DNA of 64,000 nt, from the NCBI RefSeq assembly GCF_003710085.1, contig NZ_CP033324.1:2117501-2181500 (forward strand), in the 5' to 3' direction. How positions within the stretch are numbered: the first letter of the stretch is position 1; each line of letters begins with the position of its first letter. This DNA comes from Nocardioides pantholopis (GTDB taxonomy: Bacteria > Actinomycetota > Actinomycetes > Propionibacteriales > Nocardioidaceae). This document shows, piece after piece, positions 41,542 to 49,122 of the stretch. Made by a program: the position numbers and the translations under genes. Below the pieces are notes generated by a model. It was not told the origin of the DNA. It was given only the letters and a program-made list of their open reading frames with translations, and did not search any database.

Positions 41542-42267
41542 ATGCCAGTTCCGGTCATCGGCCTGACCACCTACCGCGAGGACGCCGCCTGGGGCGTGTG
41601 GCACCAGCGCGCCGACCTGCTACCCACGCAGTACGCCGCCGCGGTGACCGCCACCGGCGGCGTACCCGTGCTGCTGGCGCCGGTCGACGTCGTCGGCGCC
41701 GCGGAGGCGGTCGCGGACCGCATCGACGGGCTGGTGCTCAGCGGTGGAGCGGACGTCGACCCGGCCCGCTACGGCGCGCCCGCCCACCCCCGGACGTCGG
41801 CGTGGCGCCCGGACCGGGACGCCTGGGAGCTGGCCCTCCTGGACGCCGCCGAGGCCCGCGGCCTGCCGGTCCTCGGGGTGTGCCGGGGCATGCAGGTGAT
41901 GGCCGTGCACGCGGGCGGCGCCCTGGACCAGCACACCCCGGACCGGGTCGGCCACGACGGGCACGGCCCCGGGGGCGACGCCTTCGGCAGCATCGACGTG
42001 ACGACGGTCCCCGGCACCCGGGTGGCCGGCCTCGTCGGCGGGCGGCTCGCGGTGCGCTGCCACCACCACCAGTCCGTGCGCTCCCACCCGGGATACCTGC
42101 CCGCGGCCGTCGCCGACGATGGCACGCTGGAGGCCATGGAGCTGGAGCAACCCGACAGTCCCGGCGCACGCTTCTGCGTCGGGGTCCAGTGGCACCCCGA
42201 GACGGCGGCCGACGTCGGCCTGCTCGCCGGCCTGGTGCGCGCCGCGGCGGCGTACTCGGCCCGGTGA
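41542..42267 (+). CDS. Gamma-glutamyl-gamma-aminobutyrate hydrolase family protein (PuuD-like)
   Basis: This class I glutamine amidotransferase-like hydrolase removes the gamma-glutamyl group at the end of the pathway. It has 241 aa with the nucleophile in VLGVCRGMQVMAVHAGG and the catalytic His/Glu in VQWHPETAAD. LSGGADVDPARYG is the substrate-side loop. Together with the GS-like and aldehyde dehydrogenase genes it makes the Puu-type reading of this operon strong. Confidence 0.9.
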   Translation: MPVPVIGLTTYREDAAWGVWHQRADLLPTQYAAAVTATGGVPVLLAPVDVVGAAEAVADRIDGLVLSGGADVDPARYGAPAHPRTSAWRPDRDAWELALLDAAEARGLPVLGVCRGMQVMAVHAGGALDQHTPDRVGHDGHGPGGDAFGSIDVTTVPGTRVAGLVGGRLAVRCHHHQSVRSHPGYLPAAVADDGTLEAMELEQPDSPGARFCVGVQWHPETAADVGLLAGLVRAAAAYSAR

Positions 42268-43064
42268 GGGGGCCGGTGAGAGGGCACCGGCCGCCCGCGG
42301 TCCAGCTGAGCGCGCACCGGTGCGGCGCCGGCGGGGACCGCGCGCTGGAGAACACCCGCACCGCGCTGGACCGGGCGCTCACGCTCGGGGTCGAGTACGT
42401 CGAGTTCGACGTGCACCGGTGCGCCGACGGCACCCTGGTGCTCTTCCACGACGACTGGGTCCCGGTCGACGGGGAGAGGCGCTGGCTGCGCGAGGTCACC
42501 TTCGAGCAGTTCCAGGCGCGCGCCGTGCACTTCCTGCGCTACGAGGAGGTGCTCGAGGCGCTCCGAGGCCGGGCCCGGGCCCACATCGACCTGAAGTTCG
42601 CCTCCCCGCGCGGCGAGCACGAGGTCGCCGCCGTGGCCCGCGCGGTCGAGGTCCTCGGCGCCGAGAACATCATCGTCACCACCCAGCACGACCGCTCGGT
42701 GCGGGCGGTGCGGGAGTGGTCGGACGCGCGCGGCCTGCCGCTGCTCACCGGCCTCTCCCTCGGCCGCCGGGTCCGCGGCCTGCCGATCCGCGCCGCGGCC
42801 CGGATCCGGCTCTCCGAGTTGCTCCCCCGCCGCCGCTACCGTGCCTCGCTGGCGAACCTGATGGTCGCCAACCACACGCTCGCCCGGTTCGGGATCGCCC
42901 GGTTCGCGCGCCGCCGGGGCCTGCCCCTGGTGGTCTGGACGATCGACACCCCGGGGTCCATGAGGTACTGGATGAAGCCGGGCCGCGCCTGGCTGGTGAC
43001 CACCAACCACCCCGAGATGGGCCTGGCCGTCCGGGCGGAGCGAACTGGGAGGATGCAGCCATGA
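42264..43064 (+). CDS. Glycerophosphodiester phosphodiesterase family protein
   Basis: The 266-aa TIM-barrel protein has the catalytic His-Arg in LSAHRCGAGGDRALENT and metal residues in EYVEFDVHRCADGTLVLFHDD, with HIDLKFASPRGEHE further on. It lacks a signal peptide, so it acts on intracellular glycerophosphodiesters. GTG 42264 overlaps the PuuD-like stop; a second GTG lies four codons later. Its link to the amine operon may be only transcriptional. Confidence 0.88.
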   Translation: MRGPVRGHRPPAVQLSAHRCGAGGDRALENTRTALDRALTLGVEYVEFDVHRCADGTLVLFHDDWVPVDGERRWLREVTFEQFQARAVHFLRYEEVLEALRGRARAHIDLKFASPRGEHEVAAVARAVEVLGAENIIVTTQHDRSVRAVREWSDARGLPLLTGLSLGRRVRGLPIRAAARIRLSELLPRRRYRASLANLMVANHTLARFGIARFARRRGLPLVVWTIDTPGSMRYWMKPGRAWLVTTNHPEMGLAVRAERTGRMQP

Positions 43065-44032
43065 CGCAGGAGACGCCCGTGGGGGCCGAGGTGGTCGTCG
43101 ACGTCCTGGGCGAGCCGTACGTGGCCGAGACCATCGAGCTGCCGCCCGACGACGAGGGCGCCGTGGTCGCCACCCTGGTGCGCCGCGCTGCCGGCGCCAC
43201 GACCACCCGCGCGGTGCTGCACGTGCACGGGTTCGCCGACTACTTCTTCCAGACCGAGTACGCCGAGTGGTGGACCGAGCGCGGCTACGACTTCTACGCG
43301 CTCGACCTGCGCAAGTACGGCCGCTCCCTGCGACCGCACCAGACGCCGAACTACGTGACCGACCTGCACGAGTACTTCGCGGAGATCGACGAGGCCTGGC
43401 GCCGGATCACCGAGCGCGACGGCCACGACCGCGTCGTCGTCTCCGCGCACTCCACCGGCGGGCTGACCACGCCGTTGTGGGCCGACGAGCGGCGCCCCGC
43501 GGAGCTGGCCGGCATGGTGCTGAACTCGCCGTGGCTGGACATGCACGGCGGCTTCCTGGTCCGCACGGTGGCCACCGCGGTGGTCAAGCAGATCGGCCGC
43601 CGCGAGCCGCTGCGCGAGATCAAGCGCAACGTCTCCGGGCTCTACGCCCGCAGCCTGCACCAGGAGCACGACGGGGAGTGGTCCTTCGACCTCGCCTGGA
43701 AGCCGATCGAGTCGTTCGCGGTCAAGGCCGGCTGGCTGCGGGCGGTCCGCACCGGGCACGCCGCCCTGCAGCGCGGGCTGGCGGTGCCCTGCCCGGTCCT
43801 GGTGCTCTCCTCGGGCGCCTCCGCGCTGCCCATGGAGATGGGGCCCGAGGTGCACGGCCACGACATCGTCCTGGACGTGCGCCAGATCCGGCGCTGGTCG
43901 ACCGCCGTGGGACCGCACGTCACCTACGTCGCGGTCGACGGCGCGCGCCACGACGTGGTCCTGTCGCTGCCCGAGCCGCGGGCCCGGGCGTACGCCGAGC
44001 TGGACCGCTGGCTGGCGGCGTACGCCGCCTGA
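43061..44032 (+). CDS. Alpha/beta hydrolase (serine aminopeptidase S33/monoglyceride-lipase-like)
   Basis: The 323-aa hydrolase has the nucleophile elbow VVSAHSTGGLTT, the oxyanion strand HVHGFADYFFQTEYAEW, an acidic residue in the DIVLDV region and a final His in DGARHDVVLSLPEPR. It overlaps the GDPD stop (ATGA), and a lipid ester substrate would suit that neighbour. The last codons (AYAA) fall within the first copy of the 26-bp repeat array. Confidence 0.85.
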   Translation: MTQETPVGAEVVVDVLGEPYVAETIELPPDDEGAVVATLVRRAAGATTTRAVLHVHGFADYFFQTEYAEWWTERGYDFYALDLRKYGRSLRPHQTPNYVTDLHEYFAEIDEAWRRITERDGHDRVVVSAHSTGGLTTPLWADERRPAELAGMVLNSPWLDMHGGFLVRTVATAVVKQIGRREPLREIKRNVSGLYARSLHQEHDGEWSFDLAWKPIESFAVKAGWLRAVRTGHAALQRGLAVPCPVLVLSSGASALPMEMGPEVHGHDIVLDVRQIRRWSTAVGPHVTYVAVDGARHDVVLSLPEPRARAYAELDRWLAAYAA

Positions 44033-44107
44033 TCAGCACTGCGGCGTACGCCGCCTGAGTCGGCACCGCGGCGTACGCCGCCTGATCAGCACTGCGGCGT
44101 ACGCCGC
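44015..44107. repeat. Four tandem 26-27-bp repeats, each with a 14-bp palindrome
   Basis: The palindrome GCGGCGTACGCCGC occurs at 44015-44028, 44041-44054, 44068-44081 and 44094-44107. Spacers are CTGATCAGCACT-like (units of 26, 27 and 26 bp). The first copy encodes the end of the hydrolase and each later copy repeats the same Ala-Tyr-Ala-Ala-stop coding pattern, as if made by slippage at the gene end. Confidence 0.9.
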
Positions 44108-44130
44108 CTGAAGCGGGCGCGCGCGGCCCT

Positions 44131-44200
44131 TGTAACGCGACGTTCGCATCACTAGGCGCCTGCTGCAGCAGGCGCCTAGTGATGCGAACGTCGCGTTACA
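44131..44200. repeat. Perfect 70-bp palindrome between convergent genes
   Basis: Bases 44131-44165 are the exact reverse complement of 44166-44200, with no unpaired centre (middle CTGCAG). The outer end is TGTAACGCGACG. It lies between the convergent hydrolase genes and includes the TAA stop (44196-44198) of the leftward one. As RNA it would make a 35-bp stem in both directions, so it can serve as a bidirectional terminator, but its length and perfection exceed what termination needs. Confidence 0.95.
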
Positions 44201-44885
44201 TCGATCGGGACGCCGCCTCGGACAGCACCCGGGCCAGCTCGACGGGCCGCGTGAACATCGGCCAGTGGCCGGAGTCGAGGTCGACCAGCTCCAGGCGCCG
44301 CGCCGCGGCCAGCTCGGGGAGGTCGCCGCCGTCGATCCACTCCCGCGCCTGGGCCGGCGTGAACTCCGGGCAGACCAGGACGACCGGGACGTCGTGGCGG
44401 CGCGGGTCGGAGAGCCGCACGGCCCCGCGGGTGACGCCCTCGGGGACCGGGATGGCGGCGGCCGCCATCGCACGCCGGGCCTCCTCGTCGAGGTCGGCGG
44501 TGTCGGGGCCCTCGAACGGCTCCCAGCCGGGAAAGGGCATCACGCCGCCCTCGGTCGGGAAGAAGTCGGCGTACCGCTCGCCGTCCGCGGACGGGAACCC
44601 ACCGATGAGCACGACGCCCGCCACGGCGTCCGGGCCGGCGTCGGCCGCGAGCCAGGCCAGGGTGCCTGCGGCCGAGTGGCCGACCACCAGCGGCGGTTCC
44701 GGGGCGGCGGCCACCGCGGCCAAGACCGCCGCGACCTGGTCGTCGAGGGTGGCCCCGGCTCGGCCGTCGCCCTGCCCCGGCAGCGTGAGCGGCACCGGCT
44801 GGTGGCCGAGCTCCCTCAGCGCCGGGACGACCGGGTCCCAGGCGGACCCGTCGAGCCAGAGACCCGCGATCAGCAGCATGTCCAT
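44196..44885 (-). CDS. Alpha/beta hydrolase
   Basis: The 229-aa hydrolase has the nucleophile elbow LVVGHSAAGTLAWLAA, the oxyanion region LLIAGLWLDGSAWDPV and a closing His in DLDSGHWPMFTRPVELA. It belongs to the small EstC/salicylate-esterase-like branch; the substrate is unknown. It is divergent from the WYL regulator gene, 124 bp away, which may control it. The spacer 44886-45009 shows no clear operator. Confidence 0.87.
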   Translation of the reverse strand: MDMLLIAGLWLDGSAWDPVVPALRELGHQPVPLTLPGQGDGRAGATLDDQVAAVLAAVAAAPEPPLVVGHSAAGTLAWLAADAGPDAVAGVVLIGGFPSADGERYADFFPTEGGVMPFPGWEPFEGPDTADLDEEARRAMAAAAIPVPEGVTRGAVRLSDPRRHDVPVVLVCPEFTPAQAREWIDGGDLPELAAARRLELVDLDSGHWPMFTRPVELARVLSEAASRSM

Positions 44886-45009
44886 GGGTGTTCCTCTCCT
44901 GGTGGGCCCGGTCGGCGCCCGGACGGGGCCGGCGGCCCCGATCGGAACGCTAGGACCCGATCCGGACGATCCGCTTCCGGTTCCCGAATCGAGTGCCTAC
45001 GGTCGGAGG

Positions 45010-46038
45010 ATGGCCGACGCCCCTAGCCCGACCGCCCGGGCCCTGCGGGCCCTGGAGATCCTCCGGACCCGCCCGGTCACCACGGCCGAGGAGCTCGCCG
45101 AGCGGCTGGGGGTCACCGAGCGCGCCGCGCGCCGGTACGTCGCGATCCTGCGCGAGGCGGGGGTCCCGGTGGAGTCCGCCCGCGGCCGGTACGGCGGCTA
45201 CCGGCTCGGACGGGGAACCCGACTGCCTCCGGTCGTGTTCACGCAGGCGGAGGCGCTGGCGCTGGTGATGGCCGTGCTGGACGGGCACCCCGCCGCGACC
45301 GGGGCGGGTGACGGGACGGGTGACGGGGCTGGTGACATCGTCGGGGCAGCGCTGGGAAAGGTGGTCCGGGCGCTGCCGGAGGCGGTCGGCCGCGAGGCGG
45401 CGGCGCTGCGCGAGCACGCGTCGGCGGCGCCGGACCGGCAGTCCGCCCGCCCGGACCCCGCCCTGGCCAGCGAGCTCGTGGCGGCGACCGCCGACCACCG
45501 CCGGGTGCTGCTGGCCTATCGCAGCGGGTCGGGCGCCGAGTGGGAGGCCGAGGTGGACCCGTGGGCGGTCGTCGTCCGCCACGGCCGGTGGTACCTGCTG
45601 TGCCGCTCGCACCGGGCCGACGCCGTCCGCACCTACCGCCTGGACCGGATCCGTGCGGTCGAGCGGACCCGGCAGGCGTTCGACCCGCCCGCGGACCTCG
45701 ATCCGGTGGCGACCCTGGAGGAGCACCTCGGCCTCGGCTGGGAGTTCGACACCCGGGTGGTCTTCGACGCCCCGCTCGCCGAGGTGGCGCCGTGGGTCCG
45801 GCCGCCGATGGGCCGCCTGAGCGCGACCGGGTCCGGCTGCGTGCTGGTCGGCAGCACCGGCAACCCGGCGATGTACGCGCAGGAGTGGCTGGCGGCCGTG
45901 CCGTTCCCGTTCACGGTGGAGGGCGGACCGGAGCTGCGGGAGGCCGTGTCGCGGGTCGCCGCCCGGCTCGGCGCCGCCGTCGGGGCCGCCCCACTCAGCG
46001 CAGGAACGACGCCAGCGCGACCAGGCCGACGACGATGA
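45010..46038 (+). CDS. HTH/WYL-domain transcriptional regulator (YafY/DeoR-like)
   Basis: The 342-aa protein has an N-terminal winged helix (TTAEELAERLGVTERAARRYVAI), a linker with a short Gly/Asp-rich repeat (GAGDGTGDGAGD), a WYL domain (HGRWYLLCRSHRADAVRTYRLDRI, the WYL triad seen as WYL) and a WCX-like C terminus. Such regulators sense nucleotides or small ligands. The last 44 bp overlap the end of the TSUP gene on the other strand. Confidence 0.9.
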   Translation: MADAPSPTARALRALEILRTRPVTTAEELAERLGVTERAARRYVAILREAGVPVESARGRYGGYRLGRGTRLPPVVFTQAEALALVMAVLDGHPAATGAGDGTGDGAGDIVGAALGKVVRALPEAVGREAAALREHASAAPDRQSARPDPALASELVAATADHRRVLLAYRSGSGAEWEAEVDPWAVVVRHGRWYLLCRSHRADAVRTYRLDRIRAVERTRQAFDPPADLDPVATLEEHLGLGWEFDTRVVFDAPLAEVAPWVRPPMGRLSATGSGCVLVGSTGNPAMYAQEWLAAVPFPFTVEGGPELREAVSRVAARLGAAVGAAPLSAGTTPARPGRRR

Positions 46039-46753
46039 TCACCACGCGCAGCACCGTCGGGGGCAGTCGCCGGCCGACGGTGGCGCCGATCTGGCCGCCG
46101 ACGATCGCGCCGAGCCCGATCAGCAGCACCACCCACCAGTCGATGTCCGCCACCACGGCGAAGATCAGGCCGGCCACCGCGTTCACGAGCCCGGCGAGCA
46201 CGTTCTTGACCGCGTTGAGGCGCTGCATCGACTCCTCGACCCCGATGCCGAGGATGCCCATCAGGATCACCCCCTGCGCGGCGCCGAAGTAGCCGCCGTA
46301 CACACCGCTCAGGCCGCTGGCGGGAGTCACCCACCACGCGTCGCGGCGGACCGCGTCGGGGTCACGGGGCCGCGACGCGACCCACCGGGAGATCCGCGGG
46401 CCGGCCGCCACCAGGACGACCCCGACCCCGATCAGGACCGGGACGATCGTCTCGAACGCGTCCGGCGGGAGCACCAGCAGCAGCACCGCGCCGACGATGC
46501 CGCCGAGCAGGGACGCGGCGCCGAGCCGGAGCACGCGGCCGCGCTGACCGACGAGCTCGCGCCGGTAGCCGACGGCACCGGAGATCGAGCCCGGGACCAG
46601 CCCGATCGTGTTGGAGGCGTTCGCGGTGACCGGCGGGACGCCGAAGGCCAGCAGGGTCGGGAACGTGATCAGGGTCCCGGAGCCCACGACTGTGTTGATC
46701 GTCCCGGCCGCCATCCCCGCGAGGGCGATCGCGGCGGCCTCGAGCGGTCCCAC
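45995..46753 (-). CDS. TSUP-family (TauE/SafE) membrane transporter
   Basis: The 252-aa protein has about eight membrane segments and the repeated GxGG/GG-type TSUP motifs (AAGTINTVVGSGTLITFPTL, LSGVYGGYFGAAQGVILMG). Members export sulfite, sulfoacetate or related anions; the substrate is not evident here. It is 3 bp downstream of the ABC ATPase gene. Confidence 0.9.
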   Translation of the reverse strand: MGPLEAAAIALAGMAAGTINTVVGSGTLITFPTLLAFGVPPVTANASNTIGLVPGSISGAVGYRRELVGQRGRVLRLGAASLLGGIVGAVLLLVLPPDAFETIVPVLIGVGVVLVAAGPRISRWVASRPRDPDAVRRDAWWVTPASGLSGVYGGYFGAAQGVILMGILGIGVEESMQRLNAVKNVLAGLVNAVAGLIFAVVADIDWWVVLLIGLGAIVGGQIGATVGRRLPPTVLRVVIIVVGLVALASFLR

Positions 46754-46756
46754 GGC

Positions 46757-47551
46757 CTAGCGGTGGCGCGGCTGGCGGCGGGCCGTCCAGCGGCCGTCCT
46801 CGTGCCGGATCGTCAGCGGCATCCCGAAGGTCGCGGACAGCACCCGCTCGGTCAGCACCTCCTCGATCGGCCCCGCGGCCGTGACCCGGCCCTGTCGCAG
46901 CAGCAGCGCATGGGTGAAGCCGGGCGGGATCTCCTCGACGTGGTGGGAGACCAGCACCGTCGCCGGCGAGGCCGGGTCCATCGCCAGGGTGGCCAGGGTG
47001 GCGACGAGGTCCTCGCGGCCGCCGAGGTCCAGGCCCGCGGCCGGCTCGTCGAGCAGGAGCAGCTCGGGGTCGACCATCAGTGCGCGGGCGATCTGCACCC
47101 GCTTGCGCTCCCCCTCGCTCAGGGTGCCGAAGGTGCGCTCCGCCAGGTGGCCGGCGCCGAGCTCGACCAGCAGCTCGGCGGCCCGGTCGTGGTCGAGGCC
47201 GTCGTACTCCTCGCGCCAGCGGCCCACCACGCCGTACGAGGCGGAGACGACGACGTCGCGGACCAGCTCGCCACGCGGGATCCGGTCCGCGATGGCGGCG
47301 CTGGTCAGCCCGATGCGCGGGCGCAGCTCGAAGACGTCGACCAGGCCGAGGACCTCGTCCAGGATGCCGGCGACGCCGCTGGTCGGGTGGATCTGGGCCG
47401 AGGCGACCTGGAGCAGCGTGGTCTTGCCGGCACCGTTCGGGCCGAGGATCACCCACCGCTGGTCCTCGTCGACGCGCCAGTTCACCTCGTCGAGGAGGAC
47501 CGCCTGCCCCCGTCGGACGGTCACGTCGACGAGGTCCAGGACTGTGCTCAT
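46757..47551 (-). CDS. Stand-alone ABC ATP-binding protein
   Basis: The 264-aa NBD has Walker A LGPNGAGKTTLL, the signature TLSEGERKRVQIARAL, Walker B LLLLDEPAAGLDLGG and the switch His in LVSHHVEEIPPGF. It resembles the ModF/YlmA-like class of orphan ATPases encoded without a permease. TAGGGT lies 6 nt before its ATG (leaderless). The neighbouring TSUP protein is not an ABC permease, so its partner is unknown. Confidence 0.88.
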   Translation of the reverse strand: MSTVLDLVDVTVRRGQAVLLDEVNWRVDEDQRWVILGPNGAGKTTLLQVASAQIHPTSGVAGILDEVLGLVDVFELRPRIGLTSAAIADRIPRGELVRDVVVSASYGVVGRWREEYDGLDHDRAAELLVELGAGHLAERTFGTLSEGERKRVQIARALMVDPELLLLDEPAAGLDLGGREDLVATLATLAMDPASPATVLVSHHVEEIPPGFTHALLLRQGRVTAAGPIEEVLTERVLSATFGMPLTIRHEDGRWTARRQPRHR

Positions 47552-47587
47552 GCGGCAACCCTATCGAGCCCCTCGCCGCCCCCGGCG

Positions 47588-47593
47588 TACAGT
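47588..47593 (+). promoter_or_regulatory. -10 box TACAGT of a leaderless gene
   Basis: TACAGT ends 8 nt before GTG 47602 and no ribosome-binding site lies between, so transcription probably begins at the start codon. Confidence 0.5.
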
Positions 47594-47601
47594 CTCGGGC
47601 C

Positions 47602-48351
47602 GTGTCGATCGAGCTGCCCGTCTCCGCCCGACTGGCCTGGTGGGGCACCGCCTGGCTACGCGGGCACGTGGTCGCCGACCTGGTCGTCGACGCCGTGCTG
47701 GGCGAGGACGCCACCCATGCCGTGGCGGGTCTCGCGGACCTCGGGCTGGGTGGCGACGGCACCTCGGAGACCCTGGTCGGCGGCCTGGCCCGGCTGCGGG
47801 TGGAGGGCGCCACCTGGTTCGGCGCGGCGTTCCCGGCCGAGGGCGACCCGGTGGGCCTGGGCGGGCCGCGGACGTTCAACGCGACGGCGATCGAGGCGGG
47901 CGAGGCCGTCGTGGTCGGCGGCACTGACATCGGGCTGGTGCCGGTCCGGGTCGGGGCCGCGGTGAGCTGGGTGGCGCACCGGGCCGGGCGCCGGCAGCTG
48001 CCGGACGTCGGCGAGGCCGACCGGGGCCTGCGGCTCGCGCTGGTCCAGACGGCCGAGGCCCTCGCCGGGCTCGAGGTGGCCCGCTGGCGGCCCGAGGTCG
48101 CCGACCGGCTGATGAACCTGCGGCACCGGCCGTCGCTCACCGCGCCCGCGGGCGTCCCGCCGCGCTGCGTGGACCTCGCCGCCCGCGGGCTCCAGGCCAG
48201 CGAGATCGCCGCTCTCGCGCTCGAGGACGACGGGGCGGCGGTGACGGCGTACGAGATGGCGGCCCGGCGCCAGGCGCTGCTCCCCCTGGAGCGAGCGGGC
48301 CGACGGGCGCTGGTCGCGGCCTGCTCGCCGGAGGGCTGGCCTCCGGGCTGA
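47602..48351 (+). CDS. Hypothetical protein, 249 aa
   Basis: I do not recognise the family. The N-terminal 150 residues are beta-rich with many small residues (VGGLARLRVEGATWFGAAFP, EAVVVGGTDIGLVPVRVG). The C-terminal 100 residues are helical, with LQASEIAALALEDDGAAVTA near the end. It has no signal peptide or membrane segment. The GTG start has the leaderless promoter pattern. It stands alone, convergent with the SnoaL-VOC gene. Confidence 0.7.
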   Translation: MSIELPVSARLAWWGTAWLRGHVVADLVVDAVLGEDATHAVAGLADLGLGGDGTSETLVGGLARLRVEGATWFGAAFPAEGDPVGLGGPRTFNATAIEAGEAVVVGGTDIGLVPVRVGAAVSWVAHRAGRRQLPDVGEADRGLRLALVQTAEALAGLEVARWRPEVADRLMNLRHRPSLTAPAGVPPRCVDLAARGLQASEIAALALEDDGAAVTAYEMAARRQALLPLERAGRRALVAACSPEGWPPG

Positions 48352-48366
48352 GCCCGCCGCGGCGCT

Positions 48367-49062
48367 TCAGGAGCCCCAGACGCCCAGCTCGGTGCCGCCG
48401 GGGTCGGTGAAGTGGAACCGGCGACCGCCCGGGAACTCGTAGGGCCCGTCGGTGACGGTCCCGCCGGCGGCCCGCACCGCCTCGGCGGTGGCGTCGAGGT
48501 CGCCGGACCACAGCAGCACCAGCGGCCCGCCGGAACCGGGCGGCCGGGCGGGGTTGAGCCCGCCGATCTCGCCGCGACCGGACGGGGCACGGATGCCGGC
48601 GTACCCGGGCCCGTAGTCGGTGAACTCCCAGCCGAGGGCCGCGCCGTAGAAGGCCTTCGCCGCGACCAGGTCGGGCACGCCGATCTCGACGTAGTCGACG
48701 CCGTGGTGGTCGCGCCCCGGCTCGCCGTCGGTGCCGACCGCGTCGGTCCAGACCTCCACCAGGTCCGCGATCGTGCCGGTGTCGTCGAGGGTCATGAACG
48801 ACGCGACGTAGTAGGTCGCCCGGCCCGAGTCGACCCGGGCCCGGAGCACGCCGGTCGAGTCACCGGCCACGATCTCCTCGCGGGTGAAGGTCCAGGGACC
48901 CGGGTAGCCGCGGTTGAACGCGACGAACCCGTCGCGGTCGAACCGCTCCCCCGTGTGCACGAGGCGGGCGCTGAAGTCCGGCGCCAGCAGCGCCGCCAGC
49001 GCCTCCCAGTCCCGCCCGGCGATCGCGTCGGCGAACCGGGTGATGGTCGCGGTGGGATTCAT
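48367..49062 (-). CDS. SnoaL/NTF2-like domain fused to a VOC (glyoxalase) domain
   Basis: The 231-aa protein has a SnoaL-like alpha+beta barrel in residues 1 to about 115 (ITRFADAIAGRDWEALAALL, FNRGYPGPWTF) and a VOC domain from about 120 (VDYVEIGVPDLVAAKAFYGA, FPGGRRFHFTDPGGTELGVW). The metal-type positions of the VOC half are only partly kept. Both halves bind small hydrophobic molecules in other proteins; together they may form a ligand-binding or isomerase unit. Function unknown. Confidence 0.8.
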   Translation of the reverse strand: MNPTATITRFADAIAGRDWEALAALLAPDFSARLVHTGERFDRDGFVAFNRGYPGPWTFTREEIVAGDSTGVLRARVDSGRATYYVASFMTLDDTGTIADLVEVWTDAVGTDGEPGRDHHGVDYVEIGVPDLVAAKAFYGAALGWEFTDYGPGYAGIRAPSGRGEIGGLNPARPPGSGGPLVLLWSGDLDATAEAVRAAGGTVTDGPYEFPGGRRFHFTDPGGTELGVWGS

Positions 49063-49122
49063 GGCACCACCCTGGACCAGCACACCGACAGTCCCCGGCG
49101 CAGCGATAGCCTCGGCCCCGAG

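Noticed and set aside
44015..44107. CRISPR array
   Set aside because: The spacers are nearly identical, the units are only 26-27 bp and no cas gene is present; these are tandem repeats at a gene end.
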